A DNA stretch of 64,000 nt, taken from the NCBI GenBank assembly GCA_046351595.1, contig JAXLYE010000003.1, forward strand, positions 1,054,001-1,118,000, in the 5' to 3' direction. This DNA is from JAXLYE01 sp046351595. GTDB taxonomy: Bacteria > Myxococcota_A > Polyangia > Palsa-1104 > JAEUJZ01. Within the stretch, counting starts at the first letter, position 1. Each line of letters opens with the position of its first letter. Below the pieces are notes generated by a model that had not been told where the DNA came from, did not search any database, and saw nothing but the letters and a program-made list of their open reading frames with translations. Of the stretch, positions 28,472 through 41,157 are shown in pieces. The position numbers and the translations under genes are program-made.

Positions 28472-31354
28472 TCAGTAGCGCCGCAGGAAGTCGGCGAGCG
28501 GCCCCTGCTGCGCCGCGGTGAACGCGGTGCAGGTGCCGATGCGCTCCAGGCTCTGCTTGAGGATGCGCGGCCCGCCAGTGTAGCGCGTCGAGCGGCCGGT
28601 GAAGAACGACTCGACCTCGGTGCGCTCGGCGTCCGTGCACAGCGCGCCGCCGACCGCGGCCAGGCGCGCGCCGCCCTCGCGCGGCAGCCGACCGACCAGC
28701 GCGTCGAAGTGCTCCTTGACGAACAGGAACGGCAGGCGCCGCGTCCCCGGCTGCCCGAGCGGCCCGTAGAGCAGCCGCTGCGCCTCGGCCATCGGGAACT
28801 CGTCGCCGAGCACGATGTTCAGCGCCGCCCGCGCCAGCCCCTGATCCTCGAAGCTGCCCAGCCCCGACAGGAGCGCGCCGCGCACCGTGGCGTCCTTCTC
28901 GCGCCGCGCCGCGGCGAGCAGCTCGTCGAACAGCGCGCGGTCACCGTGGCGCGCCACCAGCGGCACCAGGTGCTGCGCGACCTCGGGCTCGAGCGCGCTG
29001 CGGTCGTTGAGCCAGCGCCGTACCAGCGCCAGCGACTCGGCGTAAAGCTGCGGCTCGCGCGCCTCGCCGATCACCGCGTTCATCAGCACCAGGCGCAGGA
29101 TGCGCGTGTCCTCGTCGTCCTCGGCGCGCAGGCGCAGCCCGACGCTGCGCAGCCGCTGCGAGTAGGTCTTGTCGAGCAGCCGCCGCCAGTTCGGCCACAG
29201 CGCATCGGGCACCGCGTCGCGCAGCTTCAGCACCAGGTTCAGCGACGCCGACAGCACCTGCCAGCTGGGATCGCGCGCGGCCTGCACCGCGACCGCCAGC
29301 GCCTTGTCCGCAGGCACCTGGCCGCTGCGCGTCAGCGCCGCCAGGTCGCCGATCAGGCTGACCCGCTCCGCCGTCGACAAGAGCGGCTCCACCGGCCGCA
29401 CGCCGCGCTGCACCAGCTGCTCGAGCAGCGGCGCGTCGTAGCGCACGCGGTAGTAGCCCGCCGCATTCGCATTGGCGACCACGTAGTCCGGGCAGACGCT
29501 GATGCCGGGCAGCGTCCACTGCAGCTCGGGCGCGTCGAACAGCACGCAGGCCTGCTGCGGCGGCTGGTCGCCGACGCGATAGCGCGCGCACAGTGGCACC
29601 TGGTAGACCGGCTGCTTGCCCTCGGGCTTGGCGCCGAGCGGCAGGTACCGCTGCTGCGTCACCAAGAGCCGCGCCTGGCCGCCCTCGCACGACAGCTTCA
29701 GCGACAAGAGCGGCGCGCCCGGCTGATCGAGCAGGCTGGCGATGGCGCCCGGCAGCTGCTCGGCCTTGCGCTGGGCGTCGGCCTGCACGCCCGCGGACGG
29801 GGCCGTCGGCGCGGTCGCGGGCGTGCCGGCTGCGCCGGGGGCTGCGGGCGCGGGCTGCGGCTCGCGGAGCTCGGCCTGCCAGGCAGAGATGAGGTCCGGC
29901 GCGGTGCCGCTCTTGTGCGCGTGCTCGCGCAGGTAGCGGTTCAGGCCGCGCTGGAACACCGCCTCGCCCAGAAAGCTCTCGAACATCTCGAGCACGGCGC
30001 GGCCCTTGGCGTAGGTGATGGCGTCGAAGGCGTTGACGATGTCGTCGTGGCTCTCGATCGGCTGGCGGATCTTGCGGGCGCTGAGCAGGCTGTCGGCGCC
30101 GAGCGCGACCTGGCGACCGGCGACACGATCGAGCGGCTCCTGCCAGCCCGGCTGCCAGCGGCCGATGATCTTGGACTCGAGGAAGCTGGCCAGCGACTCG
30201 TTCAGCCACAGGTCGTCCCAGAACAAAAGCGTCACCAGGTTGCCGGTCCACTGGTGCGCCAGCTCGTGGGCGCAGACGCGCGCGAAGCGGCGCCGGGCTG
30301 GCACGGTCTCGGCCTCGGGGCGGATCTGGATGAGGCGCTCGCCGTAGGTGATGAGGCCGGGGTTCTCCATGGCGCCGCCCTTGCCGGGCACCGCGATCTG
30401 GTCGATCTTCTCGTAGGGGTAGGGGATGCCGAGGTACTGCTCGAGCTGCGCCAGGATCGGGCCGCTCGACTGCGCGGCGTAGCGCGCCTCGGCCTCGTGA
30501 CCGCGGAAGGTGATGATCCGGATCGGCGTCTGCTTCTGCCCGGCCTTGCCGGCGTCGACGATGCCGAAGGGCCCGACGGCGAGCGCGATGAGGTAGCTGG
30601 GCAGCGGCGCGGTCTCGCGGAACACCACGCGCTTCATGCCGCCCGGCTCGTCGGTCTCGGACTCGGCCGGGGTGTTGCTGAGGGCGACGTGCTCGCGCTT
30701 GACGTGCAGGGTCAGCTGCCACGGGACCTTGTAGCCCGGCTCGTCGAAGCACGGGAAGGCGCGGCGCGCGTCGACGGGCTCGAAGTCGCTGTAGATGTAC
30801 GTGTCGTCGCCGACGCGCTCGCGGTACAGGCCCGCCTCCTCGGACATCGGCAGCTTGCCCTGGTACTCCAGCTGCAGCACCGCGCGCCCCGCCGGCACCG
30901 GCCGCTCGAAGCGCAGCGCCACGAAGTGCTGGCCGCTCGGCTGCGCGCGCCCGCCGAGCGCCGCCGCGCCGCCCGCCGACGCGCCGTCCGCGCCCGCCCG
31001 CCCGCCGAGGCTCGCCCCCGGCTTGAGCTGCACGCGCTGGATCTTGAGCTCGGGGCCCATGTTCAGCCACAGCACCTTCGTCGGCGCCGCGACCGCGAGC
31101 TCGATGGCGATCTTGCCGGCGAAGGTCTCTTCCGACGGCACCAGCGTCAGCTCCGCGGCGTAGCGCTGCGGCGTCGCCAGCTTCGGCAGGCGCAGCGTCG
31201 GCGCATCGGTGCCCTCGGGGCTGCGCTTGGCCGCCGGGGCCGCGCCGGCCGCGTGCGCGCGGTTCGGCCCGGAGGTCCGGGCGCCAAGGCCAAAGGCGCC
31301 CAGGGCGCCGAGTGAGAAGAGCAGGGCGGTCGAGACAAGCAAGCGTGGGTTCAT
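28472..31354 (-). CDS. M1 family metallo-aminopeptidase (secreted)
   Basis: 960 residues with an N-terminal signal (LLVSTALLFSLGALGAFG). The N-terminal beta domain contains YSDFEPVDARRAFPCFDEP. The substrate-binding GGAMENPGLITY is followed by the zinc site HELAHQWTGNL and the third ligand Glu in WLNESLASFLE. A C-terminal ERAP1-like helical domain (WNLVLKLRDAVPD... RILRLVLMNAVIGEA) completes the fold. A Pro/Ala-rich insert (PAPAAPGAAGTPATAPTAPSAG) interrupts the middle. It releases N-terminal amino acids from peptides, probably in the periplasm. It is convergent with ilvE with only 5 nt between the stop codons. Confidence 0.9.
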   Translation of the reverse strand: MNPRLLVSTALLFSLGALGAFGLGARTSGPNRAHAAGAAPAAKRSPEGTDAPTLRLPKLATPQRYAAELTLVPSEETFAGKIAIELAVAAPTKVLWLNMGPELKIQRVQLKPGASLGGRAGADGASAGGAAALGGRAQPSGQHFVALRFERPVPAGRAVLQLEYQGKLPMSEEAGLYRERVGDDTYIYSDFEPVDARRAFPCFDEPGYKVPWQLTLHVKREHVALSNTPAESETDEPGGMKRVVFRETAPLPSYLIALAVGPFGIVDAGKAGQKQTPIRIITFRGHEAEARYAAQSSGPILAQLEQYLGIPYPYEKIDQIAVPGKGGAMENPGLITYGERLIQIRPEAETVPARRRFARVCAHELAHQWTGNLVTLLFWDDLWLNESLASFLESKIIGRWQPGWQEPLDRVAGRQVALGADSLLSARKIRQPIESHDDIVNAFDAITYAKGRAVLEMFESFLGEAVFQRGLNRYLREHAHKSGTAPDLISAWQAELREPQPAPAAPGAAGTPATAPTAPSAGVQADAQRKAEQLPGAIASLLDQPGAPLLSLKLSCEGGQARLLVTQQRYLPLGAKPEGKQPVYQVPLCARYRVGDQPPQQACVLFDAPELQWTLPGISVCPDYVVANANAAGYYRVRYDAPLLEQLVQRGVRPVEPLLSTAERVSLIGDLAALTRSGQVPADKALAVAVQAARDPSWQVLSASLNLVLKLRDAVPDALWPNWRRLLDKTYSQRLRSVGLRLRAEDDEDTRILRLVLMNAVIGEAREPQLYAESLALVRRWLNDRSALEPEVAQHLVPLVARHGDRALFDELLAAARREKDATVRGALLSGLGSFEDQGLARAALNIVLGDEFPMAEAQRLLYGPLGQPGTRRLPFLFVKEHFDALVGRLPREGGARLAAVGGALCTDAERTEVESFFTGRSTRYTGGPRILKQSLERIGTCTAFTAAQQGPLADFLRRY

Positions 31355-31595
31355 GCGCTCTCAGGGGATGAAGGGGAGGCCCGGCGCCGGGGCGCGCAGG
31401 CGGCAAAGGATCCCCATGTTAACAGCGTTCATGCGGCCGGGTTCGCTCGAACTTGCGCGCGGGCGCCCCGCGGCCCGTGGCTGCGGCGCCGGGCCTGCCC
31501 CCGGTCTGGCTCGATCTGTCACGATTTGGGGACGAATCCGTGACGGGGCGGTCGGGGCTCTCGACGGCGGGGGCCGGCGTGGGTATAGATCGGGC

Positions 31596-32135
31596 ATGTC
31601 ACTCGCAAGCCCCCCGGCTCCTCCTTCGTCGACCTCGCCCGCTGCCTCGCCTGCTGCTGCGCCTGGCGCTGGCGTCCCGCGGCGCATCCTCGTGCCGACG
31701 GACTTCTCGGACTGCTCGGACCAGGCGCTGGAGTACGCGCTCGACCTGGCGGCGCGTGTCGGCGCCGAGGTGGTGGTGTGCTTCTCGGGCACGGTGCCAA
31801 ACTACGAGGTCGCGGCGCTCGTCGACCCGGGCGTGCGCGCAGCGGCCGAGGTGATGCTGAGCCAGGCGCAGACCGCGGCCCGCGGCTGGGAGGCCGAGCT
31901 CGCGGCGCTGTGTGCGCGCAAGCAGGGGCGCGGCGTCAGCCTGTCGAGCAAGCTCCTGAGCGGCCCGCCCGCCGAGGCCATCGCCGACTGCGCGCGCGAT
32001 GAGCGCATCGACCTCGTCGTCATCGGCAGCCGCAGCCGGCCGGGCGTGCGCCACCTGCTGCTCGGCTCCGTCGCCGAGCGGGTGCTGCGCGTCGCGCCGT
32101 GTCCGGTGCTGGTGGTCCACCCGAGCGCGACCTGA
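31596..32135 (+). CDS. Universal stress protein (UspA family)
   Basis: 179 residues from ATG 31596. A Ser/Ala/Pro-rich N-terminus of about 28 residues precedes the single Usp domain: RILVPTDFSDCSDQALEYALDLAARVGAEVVV at the start, then IDLVVIGSRSRPGVRHLLLGSVAERVLRVAPCPVLVVH. The ending holds the G-x2-G-type nucleotide-binding loop in a weakened form. It is followed closely by the sirtuin gene, which starts 22 nt after its stop, so the two are probably co-transcribed. Confidence 0.85.
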   Translation: MSLASPPAPPSSTSPAASPAAAPGAGVPRRILVPTDFSDCSDQALEYALDLAARVGAEVVVCFSGTVPNYEVAALVDPGVRAAAEVMLSQAQTAARGWEAELAALCARKQGRGVSLSSKLLSGPPAEAIADCARDERIDLVVIGSRSRPGVRHLLLGSVAERVLRVAPCPVLVVHPSAT

Positions 32136-32157
32136 CGTGCCGCGGCCGCGTGAGCCG

Positions 32158-33135
32158 ATGGGCCCGACGCCGCTCGACGCGGAGCGGGCCGCCGCGCCCG
32201 AAACCCGGGTCGGTGACGCCCTGGCCGGTGACCCGGCGGGCGGGGGGCTCGCGGAGCGGGCTGCGATCTATGCGCCGGCGCGCGGCGCGTTCACCGAGGC
32301 GGACGTCAGCGCGCTCGGTGAGCTCGTGCGCGGGCGCCGCGTCGTCGCCCTGACCGGCGCCGGCCTGTCGACGGAGTCGGGCATCCCCGACTACCGCGGC
32401 CCGGTCACCGCGCAGCGGCCGCGCAGCCCGATCCAGCACCTGGACTTTGTGCGCAGCGCCGCCACGCGGCAGCGCTACTGGGCCCGCAGCATGCGCGGCT
32501 TCCCGACGATGGCCGCGGCCCGCCCTAACGCCGCGCACCGCGCCCTGGCCGCCCTGGAGCGAAGCGCCGCGCTCTCGCTGTGCGGCGTGCTGACCCAGAA
32601 CGTCGACGGACTGCACCAGGCCGCCGGCACCTCGCGGCTGATCGAGCTGCACGGCGCCATCCACCGCGTCCGCTGCCTAGAGTGCGGCGCCCGCGAGTCG
32701 CGCGCCGCGCTGCAGGAGCGCCTGCTGCGCCTCAACGAAGGCTGGCCCGGCCACGAGGCCGCCGCCGCGTCGCTCGCCCCCGACGGCGACGCCGACATCG
32801 ATGCGGCGGCGCTGGCCTCGTTCCGGGTCGCGCCCTGCCTGGCCTGCGGCGGCGTGCTCAAGCCCGACGTCGTCTTCTTCGGCGACAGCGTGCCGCGCCC
32901 GGTGGTCGATGCGGCGTGGGAGCTGCTCGCGATGGCCGAGGTGCTGCTGGTCGCGGGCTCGTCGCTGACCGTCTACTCCGGCTTCCGCTTCGTGCGCCGC
33001 GCGGCCGAGCAGAAGGTGCCGGTCGCCATCGTCAACCTCGGCCCGACGCGTGGGGATCCGCTGGCGCAGTTGCGCATCGACGCGCGCCTGGGCGACTTCC
33101 TGCCCGCGCTGGCGGCCTGGCTCACGGCCTGCTAG
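32158..33135 (+). CDS. NAD-dependent protein deacylase (Sir2 family)
   Basis: 325 residues from ATG 32158; an in-frame GTG at 32137 would add seven. The NAD-binding motif VALTGAGLSTESGIPDYRG, then TQNVDGLH, the catalytic His in IELHGAIH, and two zinc-binding CxxC pairs (RCLECG, PCLACGG) are all present. PDVVFFGDSVP and VAGSSLTVYSGF follow. An unusually long segment between the two CxxC pairs includes PDGDADIDAAALASF. It removes acyl groups from lysines using NAD+. The pairing with a stress protein suggests a stress or energy-state response. Confidence 0.88.
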   Translation: MGPTPLDAERAAAPETRVGDALAGDPAGGGLAERAAIYAPARGAFTEADVSALGELVRGRRVVALTGAGLSTESGIPDYRGPVTAQRPRSPIQHLDFVRSAATRQRYWARSMRGFPTMAAARPNAAHRALAALERSAALSLCGVLTQNVDGLHQAAGTSRLIELHGAIHRVRCLECGARESRAALQERLLRLNEGWPGHEAAAASLAPDGDADIDAAALASFRVAPCLACGGVLKPDVVFFGDSVPRPVVDAAWELLAMAEVLLVAGSSLTVYSGFRFVRRAAEQKVPVAIVNLGPTRGDPLAQLRIDARLGDFLPALAAWLTAC

Positions 33136-33140
33136 CTGAC

Positions 33141-33247
33141 TCCGGGAATCCCGGAAGGTGGTTACGGGAGGCTCCGGGAATCCCGGAGGAGGGCTCCCAG
33201 AGAGCCGAGATCGGACTCCGGGAATCCCTGCTCCGGCTCTCTGGGAG
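33141..33247. repeat. Cluster of GGGAATCCC palindromes and a 14-bp inverted repeat
   Basis: The palindrome TCCGGGAATCCCGGA occurs at 33141-33155 and 33173-33187, and its first 12 bases recur at 33217-33228. A perfect inverted repeat CTCCCAGAGAGCCG/CGGCTCTCTGGGAG (33194-33207 and 33234-33247) encloses the third copy. It lies between the sirtuin stop and the kinase operon. Confidence 0.75.
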
Positions 33248-33368
33248 TTCCTCGTAAGCGCCGGTAGGAGCGCGCCGGGCTCCCCGGAATACGGTCCGCG
33301 GTGCGCAGGCGGGCGCGCGCGCAAAGCGCGCCTATACTTTCTAATTCATTCCCTCAGGCTGACGGCGC

Positions 33369-36794
<3,426 letters not shown>

Positions 36795-36812
36795 GCGGGG
36801 GGGAACGTCGTC

Positions 36813-37628
36813 ATGGCAAGCGAGACCGATCAGGAGATCCGGCTGCTGCTCGAGGCCATCTACCAGCGCTTCCACTACGACTTCCGCCGCTACTCCATGG
36901 CGTCGATGCGGCGGCGCGTGGCGCAGGCCTGCTCGGGGCTCGGCTGCGGCTCCACCGGCGAGCTGGCCGAGCGGCTGGGGCGCGAGCCGGAGCTTTTGCC
37001 CAAGCTCCTGCGCTACCTGACCGTGCAGGTCAGCGAGATGTTCCGCGACGCCGCCTTCTTCCGCGTGCTGCGCGAGCGCGTGGTGCCGATCCTGCGGACC
37101 TACCCGTCGCTCAAGGTCTGGACCGCGGGCTGCAGCAGCGGCGAGGAGTTCTACTCACTCGCCATCGTCTTCCGCGAAGAGGACCTGTTCGAGCGCACGA
37201 TCTTCTACGCCACCGACATCAACGCCGAGGCGCTGAAGCGGGCCGAGGCCGGCGTCTACGCGCTCGAGCGCATGGCCGCCTTCAGCTCGGCGTACCGCGC
37301 GGCGGGCGGGCGCGGCTCGCTCGCGGAGCACTACTCGGCGGCGTACGGCTCCGCGGTCTTCGATCGCTCGCTGATCAAGCGCGCGGTGTTCTCGGATCAC
37401 TGCCTGGCGACCGACAGCGTGTTCGCCGAGGTGCACCTTGTCACGTGCCGCAACGTGCTGATCTACTTCGATCGCGAGCTGCAGGATCGCGCGCTCGGCC
37501 TGTTCGCAGACTCGCTGATCCGCCGCGGCTTCCTCGGCCTGGGCTCGCGCGAGTCGCTGATGCTGTCGGCGCACGACGCGCAGTTCCAGGCGCTCGACGC
37601 CGCGACCCGCTGGTACCGGCGATGCTGA
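36813..37628 (+). CDS. CheR-type protein methyltransferase
   Basis: 271 residues, 18 nt after the kinase gene. The N-terminal helical domain (YQRFHYDFRRYSMASMRRRV) and the SAM-dependent fold (VWTAGCSSGEEFYSLAIVF, FYATDINAEALKRAEAG, VHLVTCRNVLIYFD) are typical of CheR. It would methylate Glu residues of a receptor. The companion CheB-type gene overlaps its end, and no chemoreceptor gene is present here, so the target may be the hybrid kinase module. Confidence 0.88.
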   Translation: MASETDQEIRLLLEAIYQRFHYDFRRYSMASMRRRVAQACSGLGCGSTGELAERLGREPELLPKLLRYLTVQVSEMFRDAAFFRVLRERVVPILRTYPSLKVWTAGCSSGEEFYSLAIVFREEDLFERTIFYATDINAEALKRAEAGVYALERMAAFSSAYRAAGGRGSLAEHYSAAYGSAVFDRSLIKRAVFSDHCLATDSVFAEVHLVTCRNVLIYFDRELQDRALGLFADSLIRRGFLGLGSRESLMLSAHDAQFQALDAATRWYRRC

Positions 37629-38221
37629 GCCGCCGCGTCGACGCCATCGTCATCGGCGCCTCAGCCGGAGGGATCGAGGCGCTGGGCCGGCTGCTGCCCG
37701 CGCTGCCCGCGGATCTCGGCGTGCCGGTGGTGATCGTCGTACACCTGCCGCCGCAGCGACCGAGCCTCTTGGTGTCGATCTTCGCGCCGCGCTGCGCGCT
37801 GCCGATCCGCGAGCCGCAGGACAAGGAGCCGCTGGCCGCGGGCCACATCTACTTCGCGCCTCCCGACTACCACCTGCTGATCGAGGCGGATCGCTCGTTC
37901 GCGCTGTCGGTCGAGGAGCCGGTGAACTTCTCGCGGCCGTCGATCGACGTCTTGCTCGAGTCCGCGGCCGAGGTCTACGGCGAGCGCCTCTTGGCGATCG
38001 TCCTGACCGGGGCGAGCCGCGACGGCGCGCACGGGGCCGAGCGGGTGCGGCGTGCCGGCGGGCTGGTCGCGGTTCAAGATCCGAACAGCGCAGAGGCGCA
38101 GGTGATGCCGCTGGCCGCGATCGAGCGCGCGCGCCCGCAGCTCATCGGCCGCTTGCCCGAGCTCGCGAGCTTCGCGGTGCGCGCCGCGCAGGACGGGATC
38201 GAACATGAACAGGGACGCTGA
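37622..38221 (+). CDS. CheB-type methylesterase, stand-alone catalytic domain
   Basis: 199 residues from ATG 37622, overlapping the CheR-type gene by 7 nt. The catalytic triad is readable: Ser14 in IGASAGGIEAL, His41 in VVHLPPQRPS and Asp in LTGASRDGAHG. There is no receiver domain, unlike chemotaxis CheB, so its activity is not controlled by its own phosphorylation. It overlaps the next gene by 17 nt. Confidence 0.88.
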   Translation: MLSRRVDAIVIGASAGGIEALGRLLPALPADLGVPVVIVVHLPPQRPSLLVSIFAPRCALPIREPQDKEPLAAGHIYFAPPDYHLLIEADRSFALSVEEPVNFSRPSIDVLLESAAEVYGERLLAIVLTGASRDGAHGAERVRRAGGLVAVQDPNSAEAQVMPLAAIERARPQLIGRLPELASFAVRAAQDGIEHEQGR

Positions 38222-39371
38222 CAGCGACGTCAAGATCCTGGCCGTCGATGATCTCGACGAGAACCTGCTGGCGCTGACCGCGCTCCTGCAGGACGACGGC
38301 CTTGTGATCCTGACCGCGCGCTCGGGCGTCGAGGCGCTGGAGCTCTTGCTGGTGCACGACGTGGCGCTGGCGCTGGTCGATGTGCAGATGCCCGAGCTCG
38401 ACGGCTTCGAGCTGGCGGAGCTGATGCGCGGCAGCGAGCGCACGCGCCACGTCCCGATCATCTTCGTCACCGCCGGCGCGCGCGAGCCGGCGCGGGTGTT
38501 CCAGGGCTACGACGCGGGCGCCGTCGACTTCCTGTTCAAGCCGATCGAGCCGCGCATCCTGCGCCACAAGGTCCAGACCTTCGTCGAGCTGTATCGGCAG
38601 CGGCGGCTGCTCAGCGATCAGCTCAGCGCCCTGCAGCGCAGCGAGGCCGAGGCGCGGCGTCTGCGCGACGAGCTGGCGGACATGCTGCGGCTCAACGAGA
38701 CGTTCCTGGCGATCGTCGGGCACGATCTGCGAAACCCGCTGAACTCGGTGCTGATGTCGACCGCGCTCTTGGAGCACGTCTCGCAGGATCCGCTGCAGCG
38801 GCGCACCGTCGAGCGTATCAGCGCGGCGGCGAAGCGCATGGCGCGCATGATCGACGATCTGTACGACCTGACGCGCGTGCGCATGAGCGGCGGCATCCCG
38901 CTGCAGCCGCGCCCCGACGTCGACGTCGGCGAGATCGCCGAGCGCGTGGTCAGCGAGCTCGGGCCGGCCTACGAGGGGCGCGCGGTGTGCGTCGAGCGCC
39001 TGGGCGATACGCGCGGCGTCTGGGATCCCGATCGCCTCGGGCAGGTGCTGTCCAACCTCGTCGGCAACGCCCTGCGCCACGGCTCTCCGGACACGCCCGT
39101 GCAGATCCGCGTCGACGGCACGGCGGCGCACGTGGTGGTCATCACGGTGCAGAACGGCGGCGTCATCCCCAAGGAGCTGTTGCCGCACCTGTTCGAGCCG
39201 TTCCGGCGCGGGCAGGGCGCGCAGCGTGACGGGCTGGGGCTGGGCCTGTTCATCGTCCAGCACCTGGTGCGCGCGCACGGCGGCGACATCGACGTCAGCG
39301 CGAGCGGCGACCGGACCTGCGTGCGCGTGCGGCTCTCGCGCGGACCGCGCTGCGCCGCCTTGCAAGGGTGA
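38205..39371 (+). CDS. REC-HisKA-HATPase response regulator/kinase
   Basis: 388 residues from ATG 38205. The receiver domain has phospho-Asp59 in LVDVQMPELDG, then FVTAG and LFKPIEP. A short coiled coil leads to HisKA (FLAIVGHDLRNPLNSVLMS) and HATPase (LSNLVGNALRHG, GLGLGLFIVQHLV). This order is common at the end of kinase/CheR/CheB operons. It probably receives phosphate from the hybrid kinase and passes it on. No transcriptional output is encoded in the operon. Confidence 0.88.
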   Translation: MNRDADSDVKILAVDDLDENLLALTALLQDDGLVILTARSGVEALELLLVHDVALALVDVQMPELDGFELAELMRGSERTRHVPIIFVTAGAREPARVFQGYDAGAVDFLFKPIEPRILRHKVQTFVELYRQRRLLSDQLSALQRSEAEARRLRDELADMLRLNETFLAIVGHDLRNPLNSVLMSTALLEHVSQDPLQRRTVERISAAAKRMARMIDDLYDLTRVRMSGGIPLQPRPDVDVGEIAERVVSELGPAYEGRAVCVERLGDTRGVWDPDRLGQVLSNLVGNALRHGSPDTPVQIRVDGTAAHVVVITVQNGGVIPKELLPHLFEPFRRGQGAQRDGLGLGLFIVQHLVRAHGGDIDVSASGDRTCVRVRLSRGPRCAALQG

Positions 39372-39399
39372 CGAGCAGACCCGCTGCGGGACCTCGTGC

Positions 39400-40359
39400 T
39401 CAGGGCGCTCGGCCGCGCACCAGCTCGATCATGCCCCAGGCGCCGTGCGGGCGCTCGGCCGCACGCTCCGTTTGGATCGCGCGCTCGGCCGCTTCCGCGA
39501 ACGTCAGCCGGCGCGGGTGGTGGATGAGCTGCCAGAACCGATCGTCGCGTGCCAGCACGTCGTGCTGCAGGCCGACGACGATCTCGCGCGCCACCGACCA
39601 GCGCGCGCGCGTCACGAAGCGCACCCACAGCGCCGACAGCCGCGGCGTCAAGAGCGGCACCCGCAGCACCTTGGCCCGCGGCAGGCCCATGGCGCGCGCG
39701 GTTTCCTCGATGATCTCCTGGCCCGAGAGCGCCTGCGGGCCCGGGATGTCGAAGCACGCGCTGCCCAGCTCGGGCAGCTCGAGCGCGCGCACCAGCGCGA
39801 CCACCACGTCGTCGATGGCGACGGGCTCGGTGCGCGACTCGAGCCAGCGCGGCAGCACCATCGCCGGCAGCCGCGCCGCCAGGTCGCGCACCACCAGCCA
39901 GCTCAGGCTGCCGTAGCCGACGATCATGCTGGCGCGCAGCTCCAGCGTCGGCACGCGGCCCTCCCGCAGCAGGCGGCCGACCTCGATGCGGCTGCGCAGG
40001 TGCCGCGACGGCGTGCCCTCGGGGAGCATGCCGCCCAGGTAAACCAGCCGCTGCACACCCGCCGCCGCGGCCGCGCGCGCAAAGCAGCGGGCGGCGCGAC
40101 CGTCGCGGCGCTGGTAGCCCGCGCCCTCACCCATGCTGTGCACCAGGTAGAGCGCGGCGGTGCAGCCGCTGAGCGCGCGCCGACAGCTCGCCTCGTCCGT
40201 GACGTCGCCAGCGGCCCAGTCGATCCGGGGCCAGCGCGCGCGGGCGCGGTCGGGGTCGCGGGTCAGGCACCGCACCGACCAGCCCGCAGCGACGAGCGCG
40301 GGGTGCACCGCGCTGCCGACAAATCCCGTCGCACCGGTGAGCAGGAGCCGCTTTTCCAT
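39400..40359 (-). CDS. NAD(P)-binding SDR-type epimerase/dehydratase-like protein
   Basis: 319 residues from ATG 40359. The Rossmann nucleotide loop is LLLTGATGFVGSAVHPALV at the N-terminus. VYLGGMLPEG follows in place of the usual SDR Ser/Tyr region, and SRIEVGRLLREG matches atypical SDRs. VAIDDVVVALVRAL completes the pattern of NmrA/NAD(P)H-binding proteins that also act on lipids or quinone-linked complexes. A catalytic YxxxK is not evident, so a catalytic role is uncertain. It is convergent with the kinase operon. Confidence 0.72.
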   Translation of the reverse strand: MEKRLLLTGATGFVGSAVHPALVAAGWSVRCLTRDPDRARARWPRIDWAAGDVTDEASCRRALSGCTAALYLVHSMGEGAGYQRRDGRAARCFARAAAAAGVQRLVYLGGMLPEGTPSRHLRSRIEVGRLLREGRVPTLELRASMIVGYGSLSWLVVRDLAARLPAMVLPRWLESRTEPVAIDDVVVALVRALELPELGSACFDIPGPQALSGQEIIEETARAMGLPRAKVLRVPLLTPRLSALWVRFVTRARWSVAREIVVGLQHDVLARDDRFWQLIHHPRRLTFAEAAERAIQTERAAERPHGAWGMIELVRGRAP

Positions 40360-40487
40360 GGCAGGTAGATCTGGTCTAGCGCCGCTTGTCCGGCGCGCCA
40401 CCCGGAATCCACCGCGGTTCGCGGCTTCTCGCCCGCGTCGCGGCTCCTTCTTGTTGAGTGTGGGACTGCCCAAGCCCCGCGGCGGCG

Positions 40488-40955
40488 CTACTCGAGCGTG
40501 CGCGTCGCGGTCATGGTGAGGATCTGGTCGGCGTAGTCACACGCCAGCGTGAACTGCGTCTCGCAGCCGATGCGGTACAGGCCCAGGCGCCCGACCTGCC
40601 GCGGGTCGTCGAGCAGCTGCTGCAGGCGGCGGCGGTACGGCGACGCCGGCCCCGAGGCACCGCCGAGCGCCCCGAGGTGCGCCCGCACCTCCCGCACCTC
40701 GTCGTCCGAGGAGACGCCGTTGCTCACCGCCAGCCGGATCTGCTTGTCAGCGGTGATCACGGTGACCTGGGCGTTGGGCGCGTGCGGCAGGCTCACCCCA
40801 TACTTCACGGCGTTGCTGACCAGCTCGGTCGCGACGACGCCGGCGGCGTGACGGACCTCCGCCGGGAAGCCCTGCAGCAGCTCGTCGAGCATCTGCTGCA
40901 GGTTCCGCAGCACCTGGGAGAGCAGGGGCAGGACCAGCGTCCGCTGCGCGCTCAT
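40488..40955 (-). CDS. RsbW/SpoIIAB-like histidine-kinase-type ATPase domain protein
   Basis: 155 residues. The N-box reads VVATELVSNAVKYGVSLP, and VTADKQIRLAVSNGV gives the beta strand around the G1 region. The C-terminus RLGLYRIGCETQFTLACDYADQILTMTATRTL resembles GHKL ATPases of the anti-sigma or phosphatase-partner type. There is no HisKA, so it would act as a protein-binding switch. No sigma factor or anti-anti-sigma gene is adjacent. Confidence 0.7.
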   Translation of the reverse strand: MSAQRTLVLPLLSQVLRNLQQMLDELLQGFPAEVRHAAGVVATELVSNAVKYGVSLPHAPNAQVTVITADKQIRLAVSNGVSSDDEVREVRAHLGALGGASGPASPYRRRLQQLLDDPRQVGRLGLYRIGCETQFTLACDYADQILTMTATRTLE

Positions 40956-41157
40956 TCAACCTCCATTGCCGAGAGGTGCATATCGGGGTTTCGCTGGGTA
41001 CACACGGAGCAGGGCTCGCCCATGTTACCAGAGGCCGACAAGTGCCTTGGAGAGAATCCTACCGAGCGAACACCTGATCGCAGCAGAGTGAGATCCAGCT
41101 CTCAGTCCTTCCAAAAACGGGCGGGCCGAGCCAGGTTCGAACGGAATCGGAAACACC

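Noticed and set aside
28709..31315. Long + strand open frame opposite the M1 aminopeptidase
   Set aside because: The antisense frame has biased composition (Arg, Leu, Gln, Ala) and no motif; the aminopeptidase on the other strand has intact catalytic motifs.
41125..41150. GGTTCGAAC, reminiscent of a tRNA T-arm
   Set aside because: No acceptor, D-arm or anticodon arm can be drawn around it; no CCA-type end.
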